Of a stretch of 64,000 nucleotides of DNA, positions 56,900 to 64,000 are shown piece after piece. The notes beneath the pieces were generated by a model, which saw only the letters and a program-made list of their open reading frames with translations, was not told the DNA's origin and did no database searches. Numbering within the stretch: the first letter of the stretch is position 1; every line of letters begins with the position of its first letter. A program made the position numbers and the translations under genes. Origin of the DNA: C7867-006 sp964453075 (GTDB lineage Bacteria > Patescibacteriota > Minisyncoccia > Phycocordibacterales > DATDWN01); the NCBI GenBank assembly GCA_964453075.1, contig CAYVNM010000004.1:4251-68250 (forward strand), written 5' to 3'.

Positions 56900-59830
56900 A
56901 TGATAGGAGATAAAGTTTTTGAAGAGAAGTACAAAAATTTAAATAAAGAACAGAAAAAGGCCGTTGATACTATTGATGGTCCAGTTTTGGTAGTGGCTGG
57001 TCCTGGGACTGGTAAAACAACTATTTTAACTCTTCGTATAGCAGAAATATTGAGAAGAACAGACACACCTGCTCATGGTATTTTGGCTATTACTTACACA
57101 GATGCAGGCGTGAAAGCTATGAGAGAAAAACTTCGTGAAATAATAGGGAATCGTGCACACGAAGTGTACATACACACATTTCATAGTTTCGCTTCTTCTA
57201 TGATGTCTGAGTACCCAGATCATTTTCTACGAATAGGTGATTTTAAACAAATGAATGACGTAGATCAAGAATCGTTAGTTAGAAACATAATTTCCGATTC
57301 TTCTTTTTCTAGTCTTAGACCGGTGGCTCGTCCAGATACTTATATAATATCTATCATAAAAACTATCTCTGATGCCAAGAAAGACGCTATGACTCCAGAT
57401 ATGGTTCGTGAATACGCCAAACAAGAAATAAAAAATATAAGGAACGATGATTCCAATATATCTACGCGTGGAGTTACAAAAGGAAAATTAAAGGCTGATG
57501 CTTTGGAAAAAATAGAAAAACTAGAAAAAACTTTGTTATTTGCTGATGTTTATCAAAAATATGAAGAGGAAAAGAATAAGTTAAAGTTAAAAGACTACGA
57601 TGATTTGATAATAGAATTGCTTGTTGCCTTGCGCACAGATGAATTGTTTTTACGCTTGATTCAAGAGAGATTTCTATATCTTCTTGTTGATGAGCATCAA
57701 GATACAAATGATTCCCAAAATTTTATTATAAGTTTGATTGCTGAATTTTTTGAAACACCAAATATATTTATAGTTGGCGATGAAAAACAAGCTATCTATA
57801 GGTTTCAAGGTGCATCGGTAGAAAATTTTTTAAAGTTACAAAAGAGGTGGCCTTCTATGAAGGTAATAAATTTAGACACAAACTATCGTTCACATCAGGG
57901 TATATTGGATGCAAGTTTTACCATGATAGAAAATAATTATTCTGAAGGTGAATATGTTGATCTTAGAATACAATTAAAATCTGGTAATAAGGGGGAAAGT
58001 AAACCTTTAGACATAGTTATGGGAGAAAATACACCAGCTATAGAACAATATTTGATAGATAGTTTGAGAAATATAACAGAAACAGAGCCAAACGCATCAA
58101 TTGCGATAATAACAAGAAGAAATAGAGAACTAGAAAGAATTATAAGACTTTTGGAGTCATCTGGGGTTCCGGTTTCTTCGGAAAGGAGTGTGGATATATT
58201 TCACCATCCATTAGGTGTAGCATTTTTTGATTTGATTGAGTATGTTCTGGATCCCTCTAGGGTTGATTCTTTAGCAAAGACACTGATAGCTGGTATGTGG
58301 GGTGTATCATTTGAACAATCTGTTGAGATAATAAGAGCTTTAAAAGGAGGGGTTGTTAATGATGTAGGTCAAATATTGCCTGCTATATTAAAAATTAGAA
58401 AAAGAATGATTGTCGATGGATCAGTTGGTGGAATTATACACATAGCCGAAGAATCTGGTTTTGTTGGACTTGTATCTCAGGATCCTTCTTTTGTGCATGT
58501 TTGGAGAGGTATAGTAACTTTGGCAGAATCCATTGCACGTGATAGTGATATAGAAAGCCCTGTTTTACTAATGGAGACTATGCTTAAATATAAACTTTCT
58601 GCAGAGTCAAAAACAGTTAAGGTTTCTGTGGGGGCTCCAGATTTTCCTATTAAAGCAATGTCTGCTCACAAATCAAAAGGCTTAGAATTTGATTATGTAT
58701 TTATTCCTTATGCTAATGAAGAAATGTGGGTTGATAGAATCCATGGGTCATCATTTATTCTACCCAGAAAAAAAACAAATGATGGTGATATTAGAGATAC
58801 AAGAAGGTTGTTCTATGTTGCTCTAACGAGAGCCAAGAAACATGCTGTGATTTTGTATTCCATGGAAGAGTCAGATGGTAAAACTTTGACCCCTCTTCGT
58901 TTTATTAACGAGTTGCATAAGGATAACATAAAGGAAACCTACTTATTGAGAGGTAGTGTTTCTATCAGGAATATAAGTAAAGAAACAAATAAAAATAATA
59001 ATACAGATGTTTTAATGTTGAGTGAAGCTAAAAAGGTTTTACTTGAGAGTGGTTTATCGGTAACTGCACTCAACCATTTTTTAGAATGTCCAAATAAATT
59101 TTTATACGAAAGTATTCTAAAGATGCCTCAGGCACCATCACTATCAGCGGAAAAAGGTAGTGCTATGCATGAAGCCATATCAAGAATATGGGCACAGAGA
59201 GAAAACGATCCGATCAAAGTAAAAAACATAATTATTTCTACTATAGAAGAATATATAAATAAGTCTTTATTATCTTTAGGTGATAAGGATCGTTTAAAGA
59301 AAGAATTATCAGAAAACGCCTATCATGTAGCTATTGCCCTCCAAAATCACTTTCTTTCAGCAGGGCAAGTGTCAACAGAGAGATGGTTTGAGGCTTTTTA
59401 TGATACAAAATATGGGAGTGAAAGATTGTCAATACCAATACACGGGAAACTTGATACTGTATTACAAAACAAGGATGAAATTTCAGTTTTTGATTATAAA
59501 ACAAGACGTGGTATGTCCGTTTCTGCAATAAAAGGGGAAACTAAAAGTGAAAATGGTAGTTATTTTCGTCAGCTTGTTTTTTATAAAATGCTTTTACAAG
59601 ATAATTCCCAATGGATAAGTAAGGACATAAACACTTCATTGGTTTTTGTTTCTCCAGACGAAAAGGGTAGATGTCCTATTGTTACCATAGATGTTGATGA
59701 AGAGCACATAAAGAATTTAAAAGAAGAGATAGATTCTTTGGTTCAAAGTGTCTGGAGTGGAAAAATCACCACAGAAACCTGTGGTGATTCAAATTGCCAA
59801 TACTGTGGTTATAGGAGGCTCTTACTTTAA
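56900..59830 (+). CDS. UvrD/AddA-like helicase fused to a PD-(D/E)XK nuclease with Fe-S-type cysteines
   Basis: 976 residues from ATG 56900 (MIGDKVFEEKYKNLNKEQKKAVD); TATTCT at 56888-56893 ends 6 nt upstream. SF1A motifs: Walker A VVAGPGTGKTTILTLRI, ITYTDAGVKAMREKL, LLVDEHQDTN, VGDEKQAIYRFQGA, NYRSHQ, AMSAHKSKGLEFDYVFIPYA, FYVALTRAKKHAVI. The C-terminal 250 residues form a nuclease domain with GKLDTVLQ and VFDYKTRRG. Cys in HFLECPNKFLY plus CGDSNCQYCGY at the end match the one-plus-three cysteine layout of AddB/Cas4-type Fe-S nucleases. Probably acts in double-strand-break processing. Confidence 0.92.
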   Translation: MIGDKVFEEKYKNLNKEQKKAVDTIDGPVLVVAGPGTGKTTILTLRIAEILRRTDTPAHGILAITYTDAGVKAMREKLREIIGNRAHEVYIHTFHSFASSMMSEYPDHFLRIGDFKQMNDVDQESLVRNIISDSSFSSLRPVARPDTYIISIIKTISDAKKDAMTPDMVREYAKQEIKNIRNDDSNISTRGVTKGKLKADALEKIEKLEKTLLFADVYQKYEEEKNKLKLKDYDDLIIELLVALRTDELFLRLIQERFLYLLVDEHQDTNDSQNFIISLIAEFFETPNIFIVGDEKQAIYRFQGASVENFLKLQKRWPSMKVINLDTNYRSHQGILDASFTMIENNYSEGEYVDLRIQLKSGNKGESKPLDIVMGENTPAIEQYLIDSLRNITETEPNASIAIITRRNRELERIIRLLESSGVPVSSERSVDIFHHPLGVAFFDLIEYVLDPSRVDSLAKTLIAGMWGVSFEQSVEIIRALKGGVVNDVGQILPAILKIRKRMIVDGSVGGIIHIAEESGFVGLVSQDPSFVHVWRGIVTLAESIARDSDIESPVLLMETMLKYKLSAESKTVKVSVGAPDFPIKAMSAHKSKGLEFDYVFIPYANEEMWVDRIHGSSFILPRKKTNDGDIRDTRRLFYVALTRAKKHAVILYSMEESDGKTLTPLRFINELHKDNIKETYLLRGSVSIRNISKETNKNNNTDVLMLSEAKKVLLESGLSVTALNHFLECPNKFLYESILKMPQAPSLSAEKGSAMHEAISRIWAQRENDPIKVKNIIISTIEEYINKSLLSLGDKDRLKKELSENAYHVAIALQNHFLSAGQVSTERWFEAFYDTKYGSERLSIPIHGKLDTVLQNKDEISVFDYKTRRGMSVSAIKGETKSENGSYFRQLVFYKMLLQDNSQWISKDINTSLVFVSPDEKGRCPIVTIDVDEEHIKNLKEEIDSLVQSVWSGKITTETCGDSNCQYCGYRRLLL

Positions 59831-60514
59831 TAAAGCATCTAATACGTCCTTTAGGTTCTCATATGGTAGGGCCCCTTTAATTGGTGTTTGTGTTCCATCT
59901 TTTGAAATTATAAAGGAAGTTGGAGTTCCTTGTCCTCCTGCATTTATTGCATCTTGGTAATCAGCTTCTACTTTTTCTGCATACTTTCCACTGGATAAAC
60001 AAGAATTAAAGGCATCTACATCTAGACCAACCGTCTTTGCTATTTTTGGTAGTTCAGATGAATCCAAAGAGTCGTTTGAGTTTGTTATTCTGTATAATGT
60101 GTTTATATATTCCCAGAATTTTTCATTTCCTCCGAGTTCATAAGCACACTCTGTAGCTTCAGCTTCTTTACGAGCTTTTGAATGTAGTTGTTCAATAGGG
60201 AAATGCCTATAAACCCAAGCAACTTTACCATCTTTGCCATACTCATTCATAACTCTCAACATTGTTGTATGAAATACTTTACAATAAGGGCACTCAGTAT
60301 CTGAATACTCAACTATTATCAGGTCTGCTTCTGGATTACCCAAAATGTGATCTGTTGCAGATACGGGTTTCAAAGATACGTTGTTTGTGGTGTCTACTGT
60401 ATCTTTTGTCATGGTTTTTGTTGGTACTTTTTGATTTGAATAGTATAAGGATCCCGCTATAAGAAGTCCTGCTATCACAATGGCTATTGGTACCGATAAT
60501 TTTTCCATATTCAT
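59822..60514 (-). CDS. Membrane-anchored DsbA/thioredoxin-family protein
   Basis: 230 residues. N-terminal anchor (about 8-25), Thr/Lys linker, then a DsbA-like domain: LIIVEYSDTECPYCKVFHTTMLRVM with active-site CPYC, YRHFPIEQLHSKARKEAEATECAYELGG, and GGQGTPTSFIISKDG holding the cis-Pro. Probably an extracytoplasmic thiol oxidase or isomerase. Its end overlaps the helicase tail by 9 nt, convergent. Confidence 0.92.
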   Translation of the reverse strand: MNMEKLSVPIAIVIAGLLIAGSLYYSNQKVPTKTMTKDTVDTTNNVSLKPVSATDHILGNPEADLIIVEYSDTECPYCKVFHTTMLRVMNEYGKDGKVAWVYRHFPIEQLHSKARKEAEATECAYELGGNEKFWEYINTLYRITNSNDSLDSSELPKIAKTVGLDVDAFNSCLSSGKYAEKVEADYQDAINAGGQGTPTSFIISKDGTQTPIKGALPYENLKDVLDALLK

Positions 60515-60570
60515 ATGTTAGTTGGTTTTAATTGTAATTTTTAATCTTTTTTGTGCTAACATTGTACTAT

Positions 60571-61368
60571 ATGACACATTTTGTAGCAATTATACTGGGT
60601 TTTGTCGAAGGGGCTACTGAGTTTATACCAGTATCATCTTCTGGGCACTTAATAATTTTTCGTGAAATTCTAGGTATAAAAGATTTTGGTGGCCTAGCTT
60701 TTGATGCGATATTGCAGTTGTCAGCATCTTTGGCATTAATAGTGTATTTTTGGAAAGATGTTGTTTATTTAGTGAAAAATTTTTGGATTTTAATAAAAAA
60801 TAGAAAAGCAGACAAAATAGAAGACCCGACTTTACTTTACGCTATTGTAATAGGAAGTATTCCTGCTGTTGTTTTTGGTTTGTTTTTTGAGAATCTGATG
60901 GAAAGTCTTTTCAGAAATACAGAGTTAGTAGCTTTAACTTTGGTTTTAGGTAGTATCTTGTTCTGGTATGCAGAAAAAAATGCTAAAAAAAATCACAGCC
61001 TAACTTTAGGTAGGGGGCTTGTTATAGGGATATTCCAGTGTTTAGCTTTAGTTCCTGGAGTATCTCGTTCTGGAGCAACTATATCTGGAGGATTAATAAC
61101 GGGTCTGAGTAAGGACGAAGCGGTCCGGTTTAGTTTTTTATTATCTATACCTATATTATTTGGAGCAGGATTAAAAAAACTATTTGAAATTCGTAATGAT
61201 TTATTTACAACAGATATAGGATCTCCATTGTTGTTTGGTAGTATTACTGCGTTTATAACCGGTCTAGTTGCTATAAATTTTCTTATAAAATATTTAAGAA
61301 ATCACGATTTAAATGTTTTTATATGGTATAGAATAGTTCTAGCTATAATAATTGTCTTTATTTTTTAA
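60571..61368 (+). CDS. uppP: Undecaprenyl-diphosphatase UppP/BacA
   Basis: 265 residues from ATG 60571; an in-frame GTG at 60553 sits just upstream of a possible -10 (TAACAT, 60557-60562). Recycles the lipid carrier for cell-wall synthesis. Multi-pass membrane protein with the two catalytic motifs FVEGATEFIPVSSSGHLIIF and LVPGVSRSGATISGGLITGLSKDEAVRFSFLLSIP. Length fits the family. Confidence 0.95.
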   Translation: MTHFVAIILGFVEGATEFIPVSSSGHLIIFREILGIKDFGGLAFDAILQLSASLALIVYFWKDVVYLVKNFWILIKNRKADKIEDPTLLYAIVIGSIPAVVFGLFFENLMESLFRNTELVALTLVLGSILFWYAEKNAKKNHSLTLGRGLVIGIFQCLALVPGVSRSGATISGGLITGLSKDEAVRFSFLLSIPILFGAGLKKLFEIRNDLFTTDIGSPLLFGSITAFITGLVAINFLIKYLRNHDLNVFIWYRIVLAIIIVFIF

Positions 61369-61371
61369 TAG

Positions 61372-62415
61372 TTACTCAAAAAGATCATTTAATTGTCTGT
61401 TAACCTTTATAAAGGTGGTTCTTTTCGGTAGTTCTTTCAAGTTGCTAGCTCCAATATAAGTGCATGCACTTCTTAGTCCACCCAGAATAGTTTGTACTGT
61501 TCTATCTACTTCACCAAGATAGGGTATTTCTACGGACTTACCTTCGTTCGCTCTATAGTCCTTAGTTCCTCCGTTGTGTTTATTCATCGCGTCTTCAGAA
61601 GAAGATCCATAAAAACGCAAAAATTTTCCTTTAGAATTTTTTATAACTCTTTGTTCTGATTCTTTGTGTCCAGCTAACATTCCTCCAAGCATAACAAAAT
61701 CAGCGCCACCACCGATAGCTTTAACAATGTCTCCGGGAACCTGACATCCTCCATCTGCACATATTCTGCCTCCTACTCCATGCGCGGCATCAGCACATTC
61801 TATGACTGCAGATAATTGGGGGTAGCCTACCCCAGCCATTTTTCTTGTGGTGCAGGTTGATCCTGGGCCTATTCCTATCTTTACTATATCTGCACCAGAT
61901 AAAATTAATTCTTCTGTCATTTCTGGGGTCACCACATTTCCAGCCATGATTATTTTATCTGGAAATCTCTTTCTTGTTTTTTTTACAAAATCGATAAAAT
62001 GTTCAGTATATCCATTTGCCACATCTATACAAATATTTTGTATATTATCTTTTTTTAAGACTCCAATAAGTTTTTCTAATTTATTAAAGTCTTCCTCATT
62101 TGAACCAATTGTGTAAAAAATATATTTTAATTTTTCTTGAGGAGTTGAATCAAAAATTTTTTTTAATTCTGAAATGGAATAATGTTTGTGCAAAGCAGTC
62201 ATCATATAATTTTTTGATAATGATTTTGACATTGCTATCGTTCCAACACCATCCATGTTTGCAGCTATTAGGGGAATTACTTCCAAAATACTTTTTCTAT
62301 TTTTAAATTCAATTTTTCTTAAAAGGTTAACATCCCTTCTGCTTTTTAGAGTAGATCTTTTTGGTATAACTAACACATCTTTGTAATCTAATTTAGTATC
62401 TTCTTGTATTCTCAT
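61372..62415 (-). CDS. guaC: GMP reductase
   Basis: 347 residues. Converts GMP to IMP with NADPH. IMPDH/GMPR barrel without CBS domains: TKLDYKDVLVIPKRSTLKSR, IPLIAANMDGVGT, the catalytic loop GIGPGSTCTTRKMAGVGYPQ with the active Cys, GGRICADGGCQVPGDIVKAIGGGADFVMLGG, YGSSSEDAM and GGLRSACTYIGA. These motifs match E. coli GuaC rather than GuaB. Convergent with uppP (3 nt apart). Confidence 0.94.
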   Translation of the reverse strand: MRIQEDTKLDYKDVLVIPKRSTLKSRRDVNLLRKIEFKNRKSILEVIPLIAANMDGVGTIAMSKSLSKNYMMTALHKHYSISELKKIFDSTPQEKLKYIFYTIGSNEEDFNKLEKLIGVLKKDNIQNICIDVANGYTEHFIDFVKKTRKRFPDKIIMAGNVVTPEMTEELILSGADIVKIGIGPGSTCTTRKMAGVGYPQLSAVIECADAAHGVGGRICADGGCQVPGDIVKAIGGGADFVMLGGMLAGHKESEQRVIKNSKGKFLRFYGSSSEDAMNKHNGGTKDYRANEGKSVEIPYLGEVDRTVQTILGGLRSACTYIGASNLKELPKRTTFIKVNRQLNDLFE

Positions 62416-63108
62416 GACGCAGTTAGTTTAACATTGGGTAGGGTAGAGTCAAGGATAGTAAAAATATTTAAGTATAGACAAAATTTTTTTTTATTTTGTA
62501 TTACTTTTTATTTTTTATTTTGTTTTTATTGACAGTTTCTGATAAATGATATTTTATTTTTTTGTATAAAAATTCTGATTGTAGAAAATTTTAGTTATAA
62601 ATATTTAATTATTATTTTTGATTTTTCATGTTTTATCAAAAAATGGAAAAATATTAATTTGTTGATAATAAAGCATTTTTACTTTAATAAACCTTAATAA
62701 AGATTACTAACAAATTAACTTTTTTATTTTTTTTATCAAGCTTTATTAAAGAAAAATTGATGTTAAAAAAGTGCATTACCTTATTTAAAATTCATGATTT
62801 TTTGACTAGGATCCAATAATTATTGTTTATTTTTTTTATTTTTTTTATCATTTTTTTTCTGTCAAATTAAAAGTGATTTTAAACTTATTTGTTTTAGAAA
62901 TATTTGACAGAAAAAAACTTCGAATTTTTTTTATAAAATTGTTAACAAATTCATAATTATCCACATATTTTGTCTGTTTGCTTCTAATTTAAAAGTTATA
63001 ATTTTGTTAATGAATTTTGGTTTATTTTTTATCAAAAATCTGTACCTTAAGTTGTTTGTCAAAGGTCACCAAAAAGAGAGAAATTGCTCTCGTGGCAAGC
63101 TCCTATTT
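62416..63108. other. Very AT-rich intergenic region with a DnaA box and an inverted repeat
   Basis: No gene found. It is mostly A/T runs. Landmarks: a perfect DnaA box TTATCCACA at 62957-62965; a perfect 16-bp inverted repeat TTTTTTTCTGTCAAAT (62852-62867) / 62902-62917; several CTTTATTAAAG-like palindromes near 62690-62750; and a small hairpin GAGAG/CTCTC just before the next gene. It may hold the surface-protein promoter; an origin role is unproven. Confidence 0.6.
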
Positions 63109-64000
63109 ATGAGTAAAAATATTACTCATAAACTAAAATTTTTTACTGAAAAGTCAATAGCAGTATTGTTTTTATCTATTTTTGTTATTTTTTCAGTGAT
63201 ACCATACCCTTCAGTTTTTGCTGCAGGAGTTCCTACTATTTTAAGTTATCAGGGCAGATTGACTAATTCTGCAGGAGACCTCATTGGTGGATCTGGTACT
63301 TCTTATTATTTTAAATTTTCTATATGGGATAGTAGTGTAGTTGGTGGTGGTTCCAGACTATGGCCTACCAGTCTTCCAGGTTCTTTTACTTCAACCGTAA
63401 GACAAGGTGTTTTTAATGTGAATATAGGAGACACTATAAATGGCTATCCTGATGTTTTGGATTATAACTTCAATAACAACAGGAATATTTTCCTTCAGAT
63501 AGAAGTTTCTTCCGATGGGGTGACCTTTGAGACTCTTTCTCCTAGACAACAAATTTCTTCAACTGCATTCGCTCAAATTTCTGGATCTGTTTCTGGAACA
63601 GGTCAATCATCTTTTGGTACTACAACTCCAATTACAAATTCTATTATTACTGTAGAGTCAACAAGTACAACAGCCACTCCTGTTTCGATTCGTGCATTTT
63701 CAGGACAACTCGCTAATCTGTTTAGAGTGGAAGATTCTCTTCTTAATAATTTATTTACAATTAATTCTCAAGGAGGAATTAATGCATCTTCAACTTTCCA
63801 GGTAACTGGGGATTCAAGATTTTATGGAAATTTATTAGTAAATGTTTTGGATGTTAATGGTACAGCTACGTCTACATTTTCTTGGGGAATAGAAACTGAC
63901 AAGGGATTAAACTTAAACTCAGGATATATTTTTGGAGCAGGACTCACTTCATGTTCTGGAGCAGGAGATAAGTTGATTTGGAATAGTGCAACAGGGAAGT
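63109..64000 (+). CDS. Secreted surface protein (3' partial)
   Basis: 297 codons are visible, open to the window end. A signal peptide spans about residues 1-39 (SIAVLFLSIFVIFSVIPYPSVFA, cleavage near FA-AG). The mature part starts GVPTILSYQGRLTNSAGD, a beta-rich head (YYFKFSIWDSS, RQGVFNVNIGD, NIFLQIEVSSDG) with PRQQISSTAFA, a pattern seen in large tail-fibre-like or adhesin-like proteins. It continues with Ser/Thr-rich repeats (STSTTATP). Cell-surface attachment is inferred. The total length cannot be judged. Confidence 0.82.
   Translation, partial: MSKNITHKLKFFTEKSIAVLFLSIFVIFSVIPYPSVFAAGVPTILSYQGRLTNSAGDLIGGSGTSYYFKFSIWDSSVVGGGSRLWPTSLPGSFTSTVRQGVFNVNIGDTINGYPDVLDYNFNNNRNIFLQIEVSSDGVTFETLSPRQQISSTAFAQISGSVSGTGQSSFGTTTPITNSIITVESTSTTATPVSIRAFSGQLANLFRVEDSLLNNLFTINSQGGINASSTFQVTGDSRFYGNLLVNVLDVNGTATSTFSWGIETDKGLNLNSGYIFGAGLTSCSGAGDKLIWNSATGK

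Noticed and set aside
1..64000. CRISPR array or cas genes
   Set aside because: No regularly spaced direct repeats or Cas motifs were seen.
1..64000. Insertion sequences or a prophage explaining the cassettes
   Set aside because: No transposase, integrase, capsid, terminase or portal gene was found, and cassettes are isolated single genes.

Overview
The window is from an AT-rich bacterial chromosome that looks like a Candidate Phyla Radiation member, most likely Parcubacteria/Paceibacteria (Nomura-/Kaiserbacteria-like). This is inferred from the reduced gene forms: a short EF-Ts, ThrRS without TGS, a hinge-less SMC-like protein, S16 with a charged tail, L31/L32 without zinc cysteines, peptidoglycan-binding surface proteins with T/P-rich linkers, and a B12-dependent class II ribonucleotide reductase. 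UGA is used as an ordinary stop (rpiB, the DUF1905 gene, the 38434 cassette gene), which argues against the UGA-recoding Gracilibacteria/Absconditabacteria. Many core genes look leaderless: a -10 box ends 6-7 nt before the start codon and no Shine-Dalgarno is seen.

Layout. 1-4471: 3' end of a surface protein, a DUF192 protein, nrdJ. 4657-10644: sugar-phosphate genes rpiB-rpe-tktN/tktC, a PfkB kinase, fba. 10693-17101: rplY, a coiled-coil lytic transglycosylase, rpmE, prfA, rpsB-tsf. 17117-29672: a small membrane protein, tRNA-Thr(UGU), a GT2/thioredoxin-like pair, a single-chain PheRS, gyrB, pspC, thrS, dnaE, rnhB. 30594-34834: rpmF, nusB-NUDIX, rnc, smc. 35254-44902: rnr, rpsP, khpA, trmD, a PIF1-like helicase, capA-like, ybaK-like, a lexA operon with an SOS box, DUF1905 and DUF167 genes. 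45041-55576: rpoB-rpoC-dnaG-rpoD. 55835-62415: two foreign cassettes, a UvrD-nuclease helicase, a DsbA-like protein, uppP, guaC. The last 1.6 kb is a very AT-rich spacer and the start of a secreted surface protein.

Two overlaid patterns make the window unusual. First, structured elements of about 85-170 bp sit directly against the stop codon of an upstream core gene, on the same strand: six of family I, two of family II, one of a third type. Their stems change in sequence while internal motifs are kept, which suggests selected RNA or single-stranded DNA folds. Second, eleven GC-richer single-gene cassettes are scattered between core genes. Nearly all have a consensus -35/-10 promoter with 16-17 bp spacing, a strong Shine-Dalgarno, one short unknown gene and a GC-rich hairpin. 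They resemble phage morons rather than host genes. Six of the eleven lie directly beside a family I or II element, and two split otherwise linked core genes (tktN/tktC and khpA/trmD). The origin and function of both layers are unresolved.

Two 100-N scaffold gaps are present. The one inside rpoD is an assembly artefact: its flanks repeat the same 55 bases.
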